Shown here piece after piece: positions 16,088-24,374 of a stretch of 64,000 nt of DNA. The stretch's first letter is position 1. Each line of letters opens with the position of its first letter. The notes under the pieces were generated by a model that saw only the letters and a program-made list of their open reading frames with translations, was not told the origin of the DNA and ran no database searches. Source of the DNA: Alteromonas profundi (GTDB taxonomy: Bacteria > Pseudomonadota > Gammaproteobacteria > Enterobacterales > Alteromonadaceae). A program made the translations under genes and the position numbers. The DNA is taken from NCBI RefSeq assembly GCF_010500865.1, contig NZ_JAAAWN010000002.1:1-64000 (forward strand), given 5' to 3'.

Positions 16088-16954
16088 ATGAATGTAACAG
16101 TGAAAAGTTTTTATCACGCTCCCTCTGGCACAGCCAGTTACCTAGTGGTAGAGCCTGCTACAAAGTCAGCGGTTATTATTGATAGCGTGCTCGGCTTTGA
16201 CGTAGCGTCAGGTGAATTATCCTATACTTTTGCCGATGAATTGTTAGCGTATTTGCAGGCACAGGATCTCAATTTAGTGTGGATATTAGATACCCATGCC
16301 CATGCCGATCATTTAACCGCTGCCCACTATTTACACCAAAAGACGGGGGTTCCCACTGCCATTGGAAGCGGTATTGCGAAATCACAAGCACACTTTGAAA
16401 CTACGTTTTACCACCATGGCGTTGGCGGGGGAAAGCACGCCGGTTTCGATATATTATTAGACGATGGGGCAGTGCTACCTTTTGGAGAGGAGAGCGTACA
16501 AGTATTGGCCACCCCTGGCCATACGCCCGATAGTGTGAGTTACCTTATAGGTGCCAATGTCTTTGTAGGCGATACACTTTTTATGCCCGATGCAGGTACT
16601 GCTCGTTGCGATTTCCCCGGCGGCGACGCAGCTGTGTTGTGGCACAGCATTGAAAAAATTCATCGCTTACCCGCTGCAACAACAATCTGGGTCTGTCACG
16701 ACTACCAACCTAATGGCCGCGAACTTAAGCTAAATACTACTGTGGCTGAAAGTAAACGAAGCAATATTCATGTGGCGCATGTAAGTAAACAAGATTACGT
16801 TAACCTACGTAATAGTCGAGATAGCACGTTAAATGCTCCGGCTTTGCTATACCCTTCGCTGCAAGTGAACTTATGGGGTGGGGCACTGCCGCAAAAAGAA
16901 CAAAACGGGCAACGCTATATTAAAATTCCCTTATCTCAACAGCGAAAGGATTAA
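16088..16954 (+). CDS. MBL-fold persulfide dioxygenase (Blh/ETHE1-like)
   Basis: Metallo-beta-lactamase-fold enzyme of 288 aa, from the ATG 16088 with GGA 8 bp upstream. It should oxidise glutathione persulfide to sulfite. The metal motif DTHAHADH and the TPGHTPDS, GDTLFMPDAGTARCDFPGG and VCHDYQP blocks match ETHE1/Blh persulfide dioxygenases rather than glyoxalase II, which is shorter on the ARCDFPGG side. It is the first gene of the rightward unit with the YeeE/YedE pair and the BigR repressor. Confidence 0.88.
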   Translation: MNVTVKSFYHAPSGTASYLVVEPATKSAVIIDSVLGFDVASGELSYTFADELLAYLQAQDLNLVWILDTHAHADHLTAAHYLHQKTGVPTAIGSGIAKSQAHFETTFYHHGVGGGKHAGFDILLDDGAVLPFGEESVQVLATPGHTPDSVSYLIGANVFVGDTLFMPDAGTARCDFPGGDAAVLWHSIEKIHRLPAATTIWVCHDYQPNGRELKLNTTVAESKRSNIHVAHVSKQDYVNLRNSRDSTLNAPALLYPSLQVNLWGGALPQKEQNGQRYIKIPLSQQRKD

Positions 16955-16956
16955 CC

Positions 16957-17370
16957 ATGAATGAAATTTATCTTCAAGCGTTAATTGGAGGCGCCTTACT
17001 GGGTTTAGGTGCCATCTTATTAATGCTCACTCTGGGTAAAATTGCGGGTATCTCGGGCATTACTCACTCTGCAATAACCTCGTTATCAAAAGAGAATTAC
17101 TGGCGTTGGGCGTTTTTAATAGGCCTTATTGCCGCGCCTTTATTAAGCGCACCTTTTGGGTTTACGCTACCTGAAGACGTTCCAGTTTCTTATACCACCT
17201 TGGCCATTGCCGGGCTTTTAGTGGGAGTCGGTACGCGTATAGGCTCTGGCTGCACAAGTGGTCACGGCATTTGCGGAATTGGCCGATTGTCTAAACGTTC
17301 TATTGTGGCTACTTGCACCTTTATGCTTACGGCCGTTATTACCGTCACCGTCGTTCGTCATCTACTATAA
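16957..17370 (+). CDS. YeeE/YedE-family sulfur transport protein, first half
   Basis: 137-aa membrane protein with four hydrophobic segments. The GIGSGCTSGHGICGIGRLSKRS motif, split here around the Cys residues, is typical of the YeeE/YedE (PF04143) sulfur-transport domain, in which conserved Cys pass thiosulfate or related sulfur species. It begins 2 bp after the dioxygenase stop, with AAGGA upstream, and is followed after 11 bp by a second, paralogous half, so the two probably assemble. Confidence 0.88.
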   Translation: MNEIYLQALIGGALLGLGAILLMLTLGKIAGISGITHSAITSLSKENYWRWAFLIGLIAAPLLSAPFGFTLPEDVPVSYTTLAIAGLLVGVGTRIGSGCTSGHGICGIGRLSKRSIVATCTFMLTAVITVTVVRHLL

Positions 17371-17381
17371 AAGGTTAAACA

Positions 17382-17801
17382 ATGCGTAATTGTATTTTTG
17401 CTTTAATTGCAGGCTTATTGTTTGGGCTAGGTCTCACTATTTCAACTATGGTCGACCCTGCGCGAGTTCTTGCATTTCTTGATGTTTTTGGCGATTGGGA
17501 CCCCACTTTAGCCTTTGTTATGGGCGGGGGATTAGCCGTATATTTGCCGCTGTTTTATTTATTTATAAAACCTAACAAAACCACGCTGTTTGGTGAGCCG
17601 TGTTCGCTACCACAAACAAAAACGATAGATGCTAAACTTATAGTAGGGGCCGCTCTGTTTGGCATCGGTTGGGGGTTAAGCGGTATTTGTCCAGGGCCGG
17701 CGCTTGCGAACATTACAGGGGGGCTCCCTGCAATTCTACTCTTTGTGGCTACCATGTTACTTGGTATGATAATGGCACCTAGGGTTTCAACATTGAAGTA
17801 A
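17382..17801 (+). CDS. YeeE/YedE-family (DUF6691) protein, second half
   Basis: 139-aa membrane protein with about four hydrophobic segments. It begins AGLLFGLGLTISTMVDPARVL and carries GWGLSGICPGPALANI, the conserved Cys motif of the second member of the split YeeE/YedE pair. It lies between the first half and the BigR repressor, consistent with a role in moving sulfur compounds during persulfide stress. Confidence 0.88.
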   Translation: MRNCIFALIAGLLFGLGLTISTMVDPARVLAFLDVFGDWDPTLAFVMGGGLAVYLPLFYLFIKPNKTTLFGEPCSLPQTKTIDAKLIVGAALFGIGWGLSGICPGPALANITGGLPAILLFVATMLLGMIMAPRVSTLK

Positions 17802-17813
17802 AGTGTATTGTTG

Positions 17814-18107
17814 ATGGAATTACACGATATGCAGGCGAATGCGTCACGCGCCGCAGCAGTATTAAAAGCGATGGCTAATCAACATCGCCTTGTTATTCTT
17901 TGCTTATTAAACGGCAATGAACTATCGGTAAGCGAGATAAATGAGGCATTAGACATACCTCAATCTACGCTTTCTCAGCACTTAAGCGTGTTGCGTAAAG
18001 ACGAACTGGTAACCACCCGACGCGACGCGCAAACAATATACTACGCGCTAGCCAGCAAGGAAGTAAAAGGTATTATATCTACCTTATACGAGCTTTATTG
18101 CACGTGA
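17814..18107 (+). CDS. bigR: ArsR-family persulfide-sensing repressor (BigR/SqrR type)
   Basis: 97-aa winged-helix ArsR/SmtB repressor. The ATG at 17814 is preferred; a TTG two codons upstream and an ATG at 17829 are alternatives. The recognition helix region is IPQSTLSQHLSVLRKDELVTTRRDA. There are exactly two cysteines, one in VILCLL (residue 30) and one in the last-but-one position (residue 96), 66 residues apart. That matches the Cys42-Cys108 spacing of Xylella BigR, which form a disulfide or tetrasulfide when persulfide is sensed. It has no metal-binding CXC motif of ArsR proper. It ends the MBL-YeeE operon and most likely represses both divergent units through the palindrome at 16034-16056. 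Confidence 0.88.
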   Translation: MELHDMQANASRAAAVLKAMANQHRLVILCLLNGNELSVSEINEALDIPQSTLSQHLSVLRKDELVTTRRDAQTIYYALASKEVKGIISTLYELYCT

Positions 18108-18162
18108 TAAATCATGCATTTTCGCGCGCCAACGCCTATACGGTGAAGTGCCAGCTATCAAT

Positions 18163-18765
18163 TTAGCGGGTTACTTCACCGGGGGCATCAATAATTTCGT
18201 ACTGAATAGGCTTATAACGAAAGTTATTCGACTCACCTGCTGAACACGCCGTCAACCCAACTATCATATCCATCTTGGCCTCGAAAACGGTGTAGTCGCC
18301 GGCTTTACTTTTCGGTGGCAGCACAGCAATTTTCCCCGTTTCATCTACATCTACATTCATAAAAGTATTAAAAGTAGTGCCAACATGATGCGCGGGAATA
18401 TCATAGTCTGCGAATGCGGCGACAAGGTTACCATAACACCCCGGCACGGGCGTTTCATCAGGGTAGAAATGTTTAAAGGTATCTACGCTGCAAGGGGTTA
18501 ATAAAAAATCATGATCTTCCACAGTATCTTCAACAATTTCGAACATCACCTGGCTAAGGTTCGAGTATAGTTTCGCGCCGGTTTTAAAATGCAGACTTTC
18601 GTTATAGTCTAGCGAGCGCCCTGATGACATAAACTCTGTTTTATCGTTGGCGTTAAACGCATATAAATCAGCAACTTGTTCGCCTTCCGGATCGATAACC
18701 TTTAATCGTTGTCCTTTATTTACGACAAATGCCGTACCACTTCTCGGTTGGATAGTATGGATCAT
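18163..18765 (-). CDS. DUF1989 (urea carboxylase-associated family) protein
   Basis: 200-aa DUF1989 protein. Such proteins accompany urea/guanidine carboxylase systems, and a pair of them (CgdAB) forms carboxyguanidine deiminase in guanidine degraders. Family landmarks are the N-terminal RSGTAFVVNKGQRLKVIDPEGEQVADL, FYPDETPVPGCYGNL with the conserved Cys, and GLTACSAGESNNF near the C-terminus. Here no urea carboxylase, allophanate hydrolase or guanidine transporter is adjacent. It is 7 bp downstream of a YqcI/YcgG-family gene in the same orientation, so the two are probably one unit. Substrate unknown. Confidence 0.85.
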   Translation of the reverse strand: MIHTIQPRSGTAFVVNKGQRLKVIDPEGEQVADLYAFNANDKTEFMSSGRSLDYNESLHFKTGAKLYSNLSQVMFEIVEDTVEDHDFLLTPCSVDTFKHFYPDETPVPGCYGNLVAAFADYDIPAHHVGTTFNTFMNVDVDETGKIAVLPPKSKAGDYTVFEAKMDMIVGLTACSAGESNNFRYKPIQYEIIDAPGEVTR

Positions 18766-18772
18766 ATTACTC

Positions 18773-19441
18773 TCAGTTGTTGTTTACTTTATGAAATGGG
18801 CATTGCCAGTCTGCTTCGACTTTACGTCCACTGTACTGTCGTGCCTCAGATTCATCACCATGGTTAGACAGTGATGCATTTTTATCGCCGCAAAACGCAG
18901 CATCTTTTTCCCTAATATGGTCGCGAAAAACCTCAAATTTACCCTGTTCACGCAAATGCTCAAATTGGGCGTGAAGGTTAAACACGATAGCAGGGCGATG
19001 GAATTTCCGACTCCGTCTGGTAGCATTTGGGTGAAGGCCAATAATAAAAAACGCCTTACTTCCTAAACTATAACTAAAATTGGTACTTGCTGGATCACTG
19101 CTTACGGTTTCATCCCAAGGATTTAGCCTACAGTCGATATCGTGGAGCTGCTGTAATTTGGCCCAAAGGGCATCTTCAAACTCAATTTCGCTAAACGTTT
19201 CAGGTTGGTCAAATACGCACACGAACGAGGAATACATATGTTCTTCAAGGTCAAAGTTTTCGGCGAATTCATAAATATCTGCGAGTAAATCTACGTTATT
19301 CCCTTCGCAGCGCATATCATCGTACCGTTTCACGGTAATCTGATCTTTAGCCAGTGCGGTTTTCGCCCCAGCACAGGGGAATTGTGGTTGTGCTATAAAC
19401 TGCTTAACACTCTCTGTAGCGTTCATAGGGGCTATTGACAT
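18773..19441 (-). CDS. YqcI/YcgG-family protein (GntA-like heme-dependent N-hydroxylase family)
   Basis: 222-aa YqcI/YcgG-family protein. The characterised member, GntA of guanitoxin biosynthesis, is a heme-dependent guanidine N-hydroxylase. Recognisable blocks are FPCAGAKTALAKDQI near residue 22, SFVCVFDQPETFSE, FWAKL-like ALWAKLQQLHDID, SKAFFIIGLHPNATRRSRKF and the C-terminal WQCPFHK. The Cys in FPCAGAK and the HPNA His are candidate functional residues. The start has AGGAGG directly upstream. It leads a two-gene unit with the DUF1989 protein. The chemistry, probably on a guanidino or amino compound, is inferred from the family only. Confidence 0.82.
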   Translation of the reverse strand: MSIAPMNATESVKQFIAQPQFPCAGAKTALAKDQITVKRYDDMRCEGNNVDLLADIYEFAENFDLEEHMYSSFVCVFDQPETFSEIEFEDALWAKLQQLHDIDCRLNPWDETVSSDPASTNFSYSLGSKAFFIIGLHPNATRRSRKFHRPAIVFNLHAQFEHLREQGKFEVFRDHIREKDAAFCGDKNASLSNHGDESEARQYSGRKVEADWQCPFHKVNNN

Positions 19442-20010
19442 CGCAACCTCCTTTGCTTACCCGTTATACGGAATCAATCTAGCCGATAGATTGCAATAAG
19501 AAGGCCAAAGGGAGTTATTTTAAGTGATTGATTTTAAAGTGTATTATTATCGTGTTAGGAGGGGTTTAAGGCTCAGTTGGGAAACTATTTCATGCACTGT
19601 GAAAGGGCTTCATACCCTAATGTTAAACCCTAGCTTTAGTAAACTGGGCTATGGCAACTTATTTTGCACCTTATTCGCCTTCACGTTGGGCATTTCTTCC
19701 CCTTACTTGGTGAGGAAGCCGAGCACATTGCTAGCTTAAACAGCAAATACTAATCGCCAGTGGTATAGCGCACTATTTAGCGTTATTGTATATACTTTGT
19801 ACACCGTCGGTAGGGCTTACCCTAATTTGACGCTAAAGAGAAAACGTCAGTTTTGTTATGTAGGGGTAATCGAAAAAAGTATCCTCCTGATTTAATGCCA
19901 AAATTTTTATAACCCTATATTCATAAACGTAAAGATAGTGTAGAGCCCAGTAGCTGTGGGTTTTCTTAAGCTCCACGATAAGCCACAATAGCGGGTTTTT
20001 AACTAACTAG
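19442..20010. other. Gene-poor stretch
   Basis: 569 bp with no convincing gene. A 71-codon GTG-started frame at 19524-19739 has AAGGGAG about 10 bp upstream but encodes an unrecognised, compositionally irregular peptide. The rest is AT-rich, presumably promoter sequence for the divergent YqcI/YcgG gene and for the small protein at 20026. Confidence 0.5.
19524..19739 (+). CDS. Doubtful small ORF, 71 aa
   Basis: This frame begins at a GTG with a purine-rich AAGGGAG about 10 bp upstream, which is the only support for it. The product is basic, has a short hydrophobic stretch near residues 46-60 and matches nothing I recognise. It could be a small membrane peptide, but chance is at least as likely. 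Confidence 0.2.
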   Translation: MIDFKVYYYRVRRGLRLSWETISCTVKGLHTLMLNPSFSKLGYGNLFCTLFAFTLGISSPYLVRKPSTLLA

Positions 20011-20025
20011 ATGGAGATTTTGGCA

Positions 20026-20190
20026 ATGCAAAATCACGCCCCACCAGTTTCACTTGTAAAAACCTGGTACCACCTTCTATGTCATGCTGAGGATGAGAAA
20101 GTGAAAGCTCATGCGCAAGAAATGTTGTTAGGCGCTTTTGACTCGCCAGAAAAGTTGAAGCAATTTCTCTTAGAACACAAAGTTATCTAA
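20026..20190 (+). CDS. Small hypothetical protein, 54 aa
   Basis: Uncharacterised 54-residue protein beginning MQNHAPPVSLVKTWYHLL and ending FLLEHKVI. An in-frame ATG at 20011 overlaps the likely Shine-Dalgarno, so the ATG at 20026 (GGAG 9 bp upstream) is preferred. The sequence is predicted mostly helical and amphipathic, with charged E/D/K/H residues and no membrane segment. A hairpin with a short T-run follows at 20210-20234, so it looks like a free-standing monocistronic gene. Function unknown. Confidence 0.65.
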   Translation: MQNHAPPVSLVKTWYHLLCHAEDEKVKAHAQEMLLGAFDSPEKLKQFLLEHKVI

Positions 20191-20209
20191 TTCATCTATG
20201 TTTTTTAAG

Positions 20210-20234
20210 GCGCTAGTTGAAACTAAGCGCTTTT
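20210..20234 (+). terminator. Hairpin terminator after the 54-aa gene
   Basis: GCGCTAGT (20210-20217) pairs with ACTAAGCGC (20222-20230), with one bulged base and a TGAA loop, followed by TTTT. It is 20 bp after the small-protein stop codon. Confidence 0.6.
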
Positions 20235-20374
20235 AATGGTTTTAGCCTGTGTCATTAGCATGCGTTAGGGCAAGCTAGAAAGGCTATTATTTCAACAGGC
20301 ATGTGCTTGGGTGTGGGGGACAAGCGTCCAAATCATCTAAGCGCAGGGGTGTATCTTTACAATGCTAAACATTA

Positions 20375-20397
20375 AATCTTACCGTCAAGGTAAGATT
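20375..20397. promoter_or_regulatory. Perfect 9-bp inverted repeat upstream of PAS-GGDEF gene
   Basis: AATCTTACC-GTCAA-GGTAAGATT lies 119 bp before the PAS-GGDEF start. It has no T-run and may be an operator or a leader hairpin. The rest of the 20191-20516 gap shows nothing else. Confidence 0.4.
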
Positions 20398-20516
20398 AGC
20401 TATATCCAGTTAGACAAAAGTCGACTATTATTTGCGCTATTGGTATGTTATTTCGCCTACACTAAACGCTAATTGAGCAAAGCTGTACTGAGGTATTAAG
20501 TGCTCGCGAAGGATTG

Positions 20517-21821
20517 ATGAAACAAAGCTGGGAGCAGCAAGGAATGTTTGAAGCCACGTTTGAACATTGTGCGGTAGGTTTGGCTCATGTGAGCCCGAAC
20601 GGTAACTTTATTCGCGTAAATAAAAAACTATCTGAATTTCTTGGTTATGACGTAAATACGTTAACAAACATGTCGTACCAAGATATAACCGTAGACACCC
20701 ACTTAGAGAAAGACAACAAACTCGTCGCCAAGGTATTAAGTGGGGAACTCGATAACTACAGCCTAGAAAAAAAGTACCACCATGCCGCGGGCCACGAGGT
20801 GTGGGGGAAACTGACCGTCTCTTTAGTACGTGACGAAGCGGGAGAGCCTGATTACTTTATTTCTGTTGTCGAGGATATCGACAAAATGAAAAAGGTAGAA
20901 ATGGAGTTATTCCAAGCAGAAGCACTATTTAGTGAAATAGTCTCCGCTTTCTCATCACGCACCTACATTTGGGTTGCCCCGCCTGATTTTAGCCGCCTTT
21001 ATTTTGCAAATGAAGGGTTTCAAAATATATTTGGCCGAGATTTGTCGGTATTAAGTGAGTCGCCATTAGCCTTTGTAAACTTTGTTCACCCAGAAGACTT
21101 CAAACGCGTGAGCAAATTTTTTAATAGGAAAAGGCCTCATTCGTGGGATATGCAGTATCGAATTATTTGCCCAGAAGGTGAGGTTAAACATATTCATGAC
21201 CGTGGCATTCCTCTTTATGACGAAGATAAAAAATTGTCTTTAATTGCCGGTACCGCCGACGATATAACCAAGGTGAAACATCAAGAAGAAGCCTTGGTGG
21301 ACGCCATTGCCGAACTTGATAGACTCACCAAAACCGACGTATTAACCGGCATTGCCAATCGAAGAGAAATATTTCTGCAAATTGAGCAAACCATAAAAAT
21401 GATGAAGCGAGACACCCCAGTATCTACGTTGGTGTACCTTGATTTAGACAATTTTAAAAATATTAATGACACGTACGGTCATCAGGCCGGAGATGAAGCC
21501 CTGGTGGCCTTTGCAAATATGTTAGCCGATACGTTACGGGAAACCGATAAGTTAGCGCGTATAGGTGGCGATGAATTTGTGCTATTGCTATCAGGTAGCA
21601 ATACCGAAGAAGCTGAAGTGTTCTTTGAGCGTTTATTGTCGATGCCCTTTAAAGTTAGGTTTGACAGCGGCGAAGAAATTCAGCTTTCGTTTAGTTTAGG
21701 GTGGGCTGAATGGCGCTCGGATATAACCAGTGCGCAGGCATGGCTTGATGCTGCTGATAAGGCGATGTTTAGCCAAAAACGCCAGCATCATGAAGATGCT
21801 GGCTATACAGATGTGTGTTAA
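20517..21821 (+). CDS. PAS-PAS-GGDEF diguanylate cyclase
   Basis: 434-aa signalling protein without membrane segments. Two PAS domains lie at about residues 8-125 and 140-258; the second ends with a typical PAC segment, AGTADDITKVKHQEEAL. A GGDEF domain spans about 270-425 with intact RIGGDEFVLLLSG, so it should make cyclic di-GMP. The inhibitory I-site RETD lies exactly five residues before GGDEF, which predicts product feedback. The ATG at 20517 has AAGGA just upstream; a TTG one codon earlier is less likely. It is convergent with the puuD operon and stands alone. Confidence 0.92.
   Translation: MKQSWEQQGMFEATFEHCAVGLAHVSPNGNFIRVNKKLSEFLGYDVNTLTNMSYQDITVDTHLEKDNKLVAKVLSGELDNYSLEKKYHHAAGHEVWGKLTVSLVRDEAGEPDYFISVVEDIDKMKKVEMELFQAEALFSEIVSAFSSRTYIWVAPPDFSRLYFANEGFQNIFGRDLSVLSESPLAFVNFVHPEDFKRVSKFFNRKRPHSWDMQYRIICPEGEVKHIHDRGIPLYDEDKKLSLIAGTADDITKVKHQEEALVDAIAELDRLTKTDVLTGIANRREIFLQIEQTIKMMKRDTPVSTLVYLDLDNFKNINDTYGHQAGDEALVAFANMLADTLRETDKLARIGGDEFVLLLSGSNTEEAEVFFERLLSMPFKVRFDSGEEIQLSFSLGWAEWRSDITSAQAWLDAADKAMFSQKRQHHEDAGYTDVC
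21775..21803 (-). terminator. Terminator of the xdh-puuD operon
   Basis: On the minus strand GCCAGCATC and GATGCTGGC form a 9-bp stem with a 5-base loop, followed by GTTTTTGG. The hairpin lies inside the 3' end of the convergent PAS-GGDEF gene, so that coding region doubles as the terminator for the leftward purine operon. Confidence 0.65.
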
Positions 21822-21866
21822 TGCTGGTTTAACGTTTGTGCACTAAGCGCCCGCGCCCCCAATAAA

Positions 21867-23075
21867 CTACTTGTGTTGCTGGGCATACCACTGAGCAATT
21901 TCAGCTCGTTCGCTGTCAGTCATACCGGTTTTATTTAAAAACGGCATGTCTTTGGTTACTGTGGTGCGCCTAACAAATTGCGCAGATTGGCGTTCAATAT
22001 CTTCCCATGTGTCAAATACCACACCAAGGGGTGCCACTTTGAAAATGTCATCTGTAGGCGTACTCGAGTGACAGCTTATGCAGTGAGTATTTACCAGTTC
22101 CTGAATACGCGAATCACCAATAGTGACATGTGAAGATGGAGCTTGGTCAGAGGCGGTAGTAAGTGTTTGCTGCTCACTTGGCCAAGACACCGCAAGCGCG
22201 ATAGCGAGCATACCTATTGCACCAGAAACTAATATCGACGGCTTAGTTTTACCCACGTGACGCAAGTTAAAGAAATGCCGTATCCACGCTGCGTTCGCCA
22301 TAATAGCAATGAGTATCAACCAGTTGTAAGAATGTTGATAGGTCATAGGGTAATGATTTGAAATCATGATGAACAATAAAGGCAGCGTAAAGTAGTTATT
22401 GTGCACAGAGCGAAGTTTTGCGCCTGCACCCCATGCCGGATCTATATCTCCCTTCGCGGCTACCGCAGCAACCATTTTGCGCTGATTAGGCATAATATTA
22501 AAAAATACGTTACCGGCCATAATAGAGCCAATAAGTGCACCTACGTGAATATAAGCGCCACGGCCACTAAACCACTGGGTGGATAAGAAGCACACCACGC
22601 AAATAAGTGCCACCAATAATAATCCGAACGCCAAGGGGTGTTTCGCTAACGGGCTACGACAGGCTATTTCATAAATAAATAGGCCGCCGAAAATAAGTCC
22701 AAGGCCCAAACTAATTGCAAGTGTAGGGCTCATATCGTTAACACTTGGGTCAATAAGATAGGCTGAAGCCCCGAAGTAATACACCAGCACTAAAAGTGCA
22801 AACCCTGAAAGCCAGGTTGTGTACGCCTCCCACTTAAACCAATGAAGGGTCTCAGGCATTTTTTCAGGACCATAGGCGTATTTTGCTACTTCGTAGAAGC
22901 CGCCGCCGTGAATCGCCCATAGGTCGCCCTTAATACCTTTATCTTGTTTCCATTGAGGGGGTGTACGTAGGTTATTGTCTAACCAAATGAAGTAAAACGA
23001 TGCGCCAATCCATGCCACTCCAGCGATAACGTGAAACCAACGTATAAATAAACTAAACCAATCAAACCATGGCAT
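21867..23075 (-). CDS. puuD: Urate hydroxylase PuuD (membrane, cytochrome c-fused)
   Basis: 402-aa membrane urate hydroxylase that converts urate to 5-hydroxyisourate with electrons passed to the respiratory chain instead of O2-derived peroxide. The N-terminal part has about 8 membrane segments (WFHVIAGVAWIGASFYFIWLDN; GGGFYEVAKY; SVHNNYFTLPLLFIMISNHYP). The C-terminal part from about residue 320 is a cytochrome c domain with heme motif CISCH (C332, C335, H336). It is the last gene of a seven-gene operon and overlaps guaD by 14 bp. The products are taken on by UraH and UraD encoded upstream. Confidence 0.93.
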   Translation of the reverse strand: MPWFDWFSLFIRWFHVIAGVAWIGASFYFIWLDNNLRTPPQWKQDKGIKGDLWAIHGGGFYEVAKYAYGPEKMPETLHWFKWEAYTTWLSGFALLVLVYYFGASAYLIDPSVNDMSPTLAISLGLGLIFGGLFIYEIACRSPLAKHPLAFGLLLVALICVVCFLSTQWFSGRGAYIHVGALIGSIMAGNVFFNIMPNQRKMVAAVAAKGDIDPAWGAGAKLRSVHNNYFTLPLLFIMISNHYPMTYQHSYNWLILIAIMANAAWIRHFFNLRHVGKTKPSILVSGAIGMLAIALAVSWPSEQQTLTTASDQAPSSHVTIGDSRIQELVNTHCISCHSSTPTDDIFKVAPLGVVFDTWEDIERQSAQFVRRTTVTKDMPFLNKTGMTDSERAEIAQWYAQQHK

Positions 23076-24369
23076 GGGACGACTCCTTTTTCTCGTAGCA
23101 GCGACGACCGTTTACCCAAGTCTCCCTTATGGCACGATCATCCCCTAATATACTTAGTGCAAAGAAGACATCGTCAAACTCCGCATTAGGTTGAATTCTT
23201 AACGACGTCAATTCGTCAAATTGGTGGTCTAGCACCACAAAATCGGCGCTTGAACCTGGGTTTAAGTTGCCTATGTCGCTTTCCATTTGGTGTGCAACGG
23301 CTGCGCCTTGGGTCATTAAATAGAAGCCTTCAAATGGGCTGATAGGCGTGTGACGCAATTGGCTAACCTTATACGCATCGGCATAGGTTTTAAGCATACT
23401 AAAGCTGGTGCCCGCGCCCACATCGGTGGCCAAGGCAACATGCACGTCGTGCTTTTTGGCACTGGCTATATCAAATAAACCACTGCCTAAGAACAAATTA
23501 GACGTGGGGCAAAAAGCAATTGTCGAACCAGCTTCATGCAAACGCTGCCATTCATCTTCATTTAAATGGATGCCGTGGCCAAACACTGCACGCGGGCGCA
23601 CCATGTTATATTTATCATAAACATCTAAGTACCCTATTGCGGTTGGAAACAGGCGCTTAACCCACGCAATTTCGTCTAGGTTTTCAGATAAATGGGTTTG
23701 TACGAAAACATCGGGATACTGGCTGGCTAGCTCGCCTAGGCTGGCTAATTGTGCTTCGCTACTGGTCGGCGCAAAACGGGGTGTAATGGCGTATTTGTTG
23801 CGGCCATGGTTGTGCCACTTATCAATTAAAGCGGCCGAATGCACTTGCGCTGTAGTAGGGCAGTCTTCTAGCTCTTGTGGGCAGTTTCTGTCCATGCACA
23901 CTTTGCCCGCCACTATCGCCATGTTTAATTCGCTAGCGGCGCTAAACAAGGCTTCACAACTCTGTTGATGCACTGAGCAGAAAACAAACCCCGTCGTAGT
24001 ACCATTTTTTAGTAACTGACGAAGAAATACCTGGGCAATTTGCTGGGCATGAGGTTCATCGGCAAACTGCTTTTCTGTAGGAAAAGTATAGTTTTCTAGC
24101 CAACTAAGTAGCTGATCGCCATAGCTGGCAATGCTTTGGGTTTGAGGATAGTGCAAGTGGCTGTCGATAAAACCGGGCAGTAACCACTGGCCTTGTCTAT
24201 CTATCACATTGGCCTTTGGGTAGCGCGCAAGCACGTCAGTAAAGCTATCTACGGCGATAATTTTACCCTCATCTATCACCACGCCGCCATCGCGAATTAT
24301 GGTGATATCTTCAGAAAACTGCGTTGTTGCATGGGGGAAATGCGCAATATTGGCACGAATAAGCTGCAT
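23062..24369 (-). CDS. guaD: Guanine deaminase
   Basis: 435-aa amidohydrolase-superfamily guanine deaminase, converting guanine to xanthine and ammonia. The metal motif SHLHYPQTQ (H71, H73) and the QSIASYGDQLLSWLENYTFPTE block are specific to GuaD. Also seen are KVCMDRNCP, QTHLSENLDEI, FGHGIHL and ATDVGAGTSFSML. It lies 5 bp after uraH and overlaps puuD, so it belongs to the xdh operon and feeds xanthine dehydrogenase. Confidence 0.94.
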   Translation of the reverse strand: MQLIRANIAHFPHATTQFSEDITIIRDGGVVIDEGKIIAVDSFTDVLARYPKANVIDRQGQWLLPGFIDSHLHYPQTQSIASYGDQLLSWLENYTFPTEKQFADEPHAQQIAQVFLRQLLKNGTTTGFVFCSVHQQSCEALFSAASELNMAIVAGKVCMDRNCPQELEDCPTTAQVHSAALIDKWHNHGRNKYAITPRFAPTSSEAQLASLGELASQYPDVFVQTHLSENLDEIAWVKRLFPTAIGYLDVYDKYNMVRPRAVFGHGIHLNEDEWQRLHEAGSTIAFCPTSNLFLGSGLFDIASAKKHDVHVALATDVGAGTSFSMLKTYADAYKVSQLRHTPISPFEGFYLMTQGAAVAHQMESDIGNLNPGSSADFVVLDHQFDELTSLRIQPNAEFDDVFFALSILGDDRAIRETWVNGRRCYEKKESSHAMV

Positions 24370-24374
24370 ACTGA

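Noticed and set aside
15798-16091. 97-codon plus-strand frame opposite TauE/SafE
   Set aside because: It is antisense to an intact TauE/SafE gene and to the divergent promoter, with low-complexity product.
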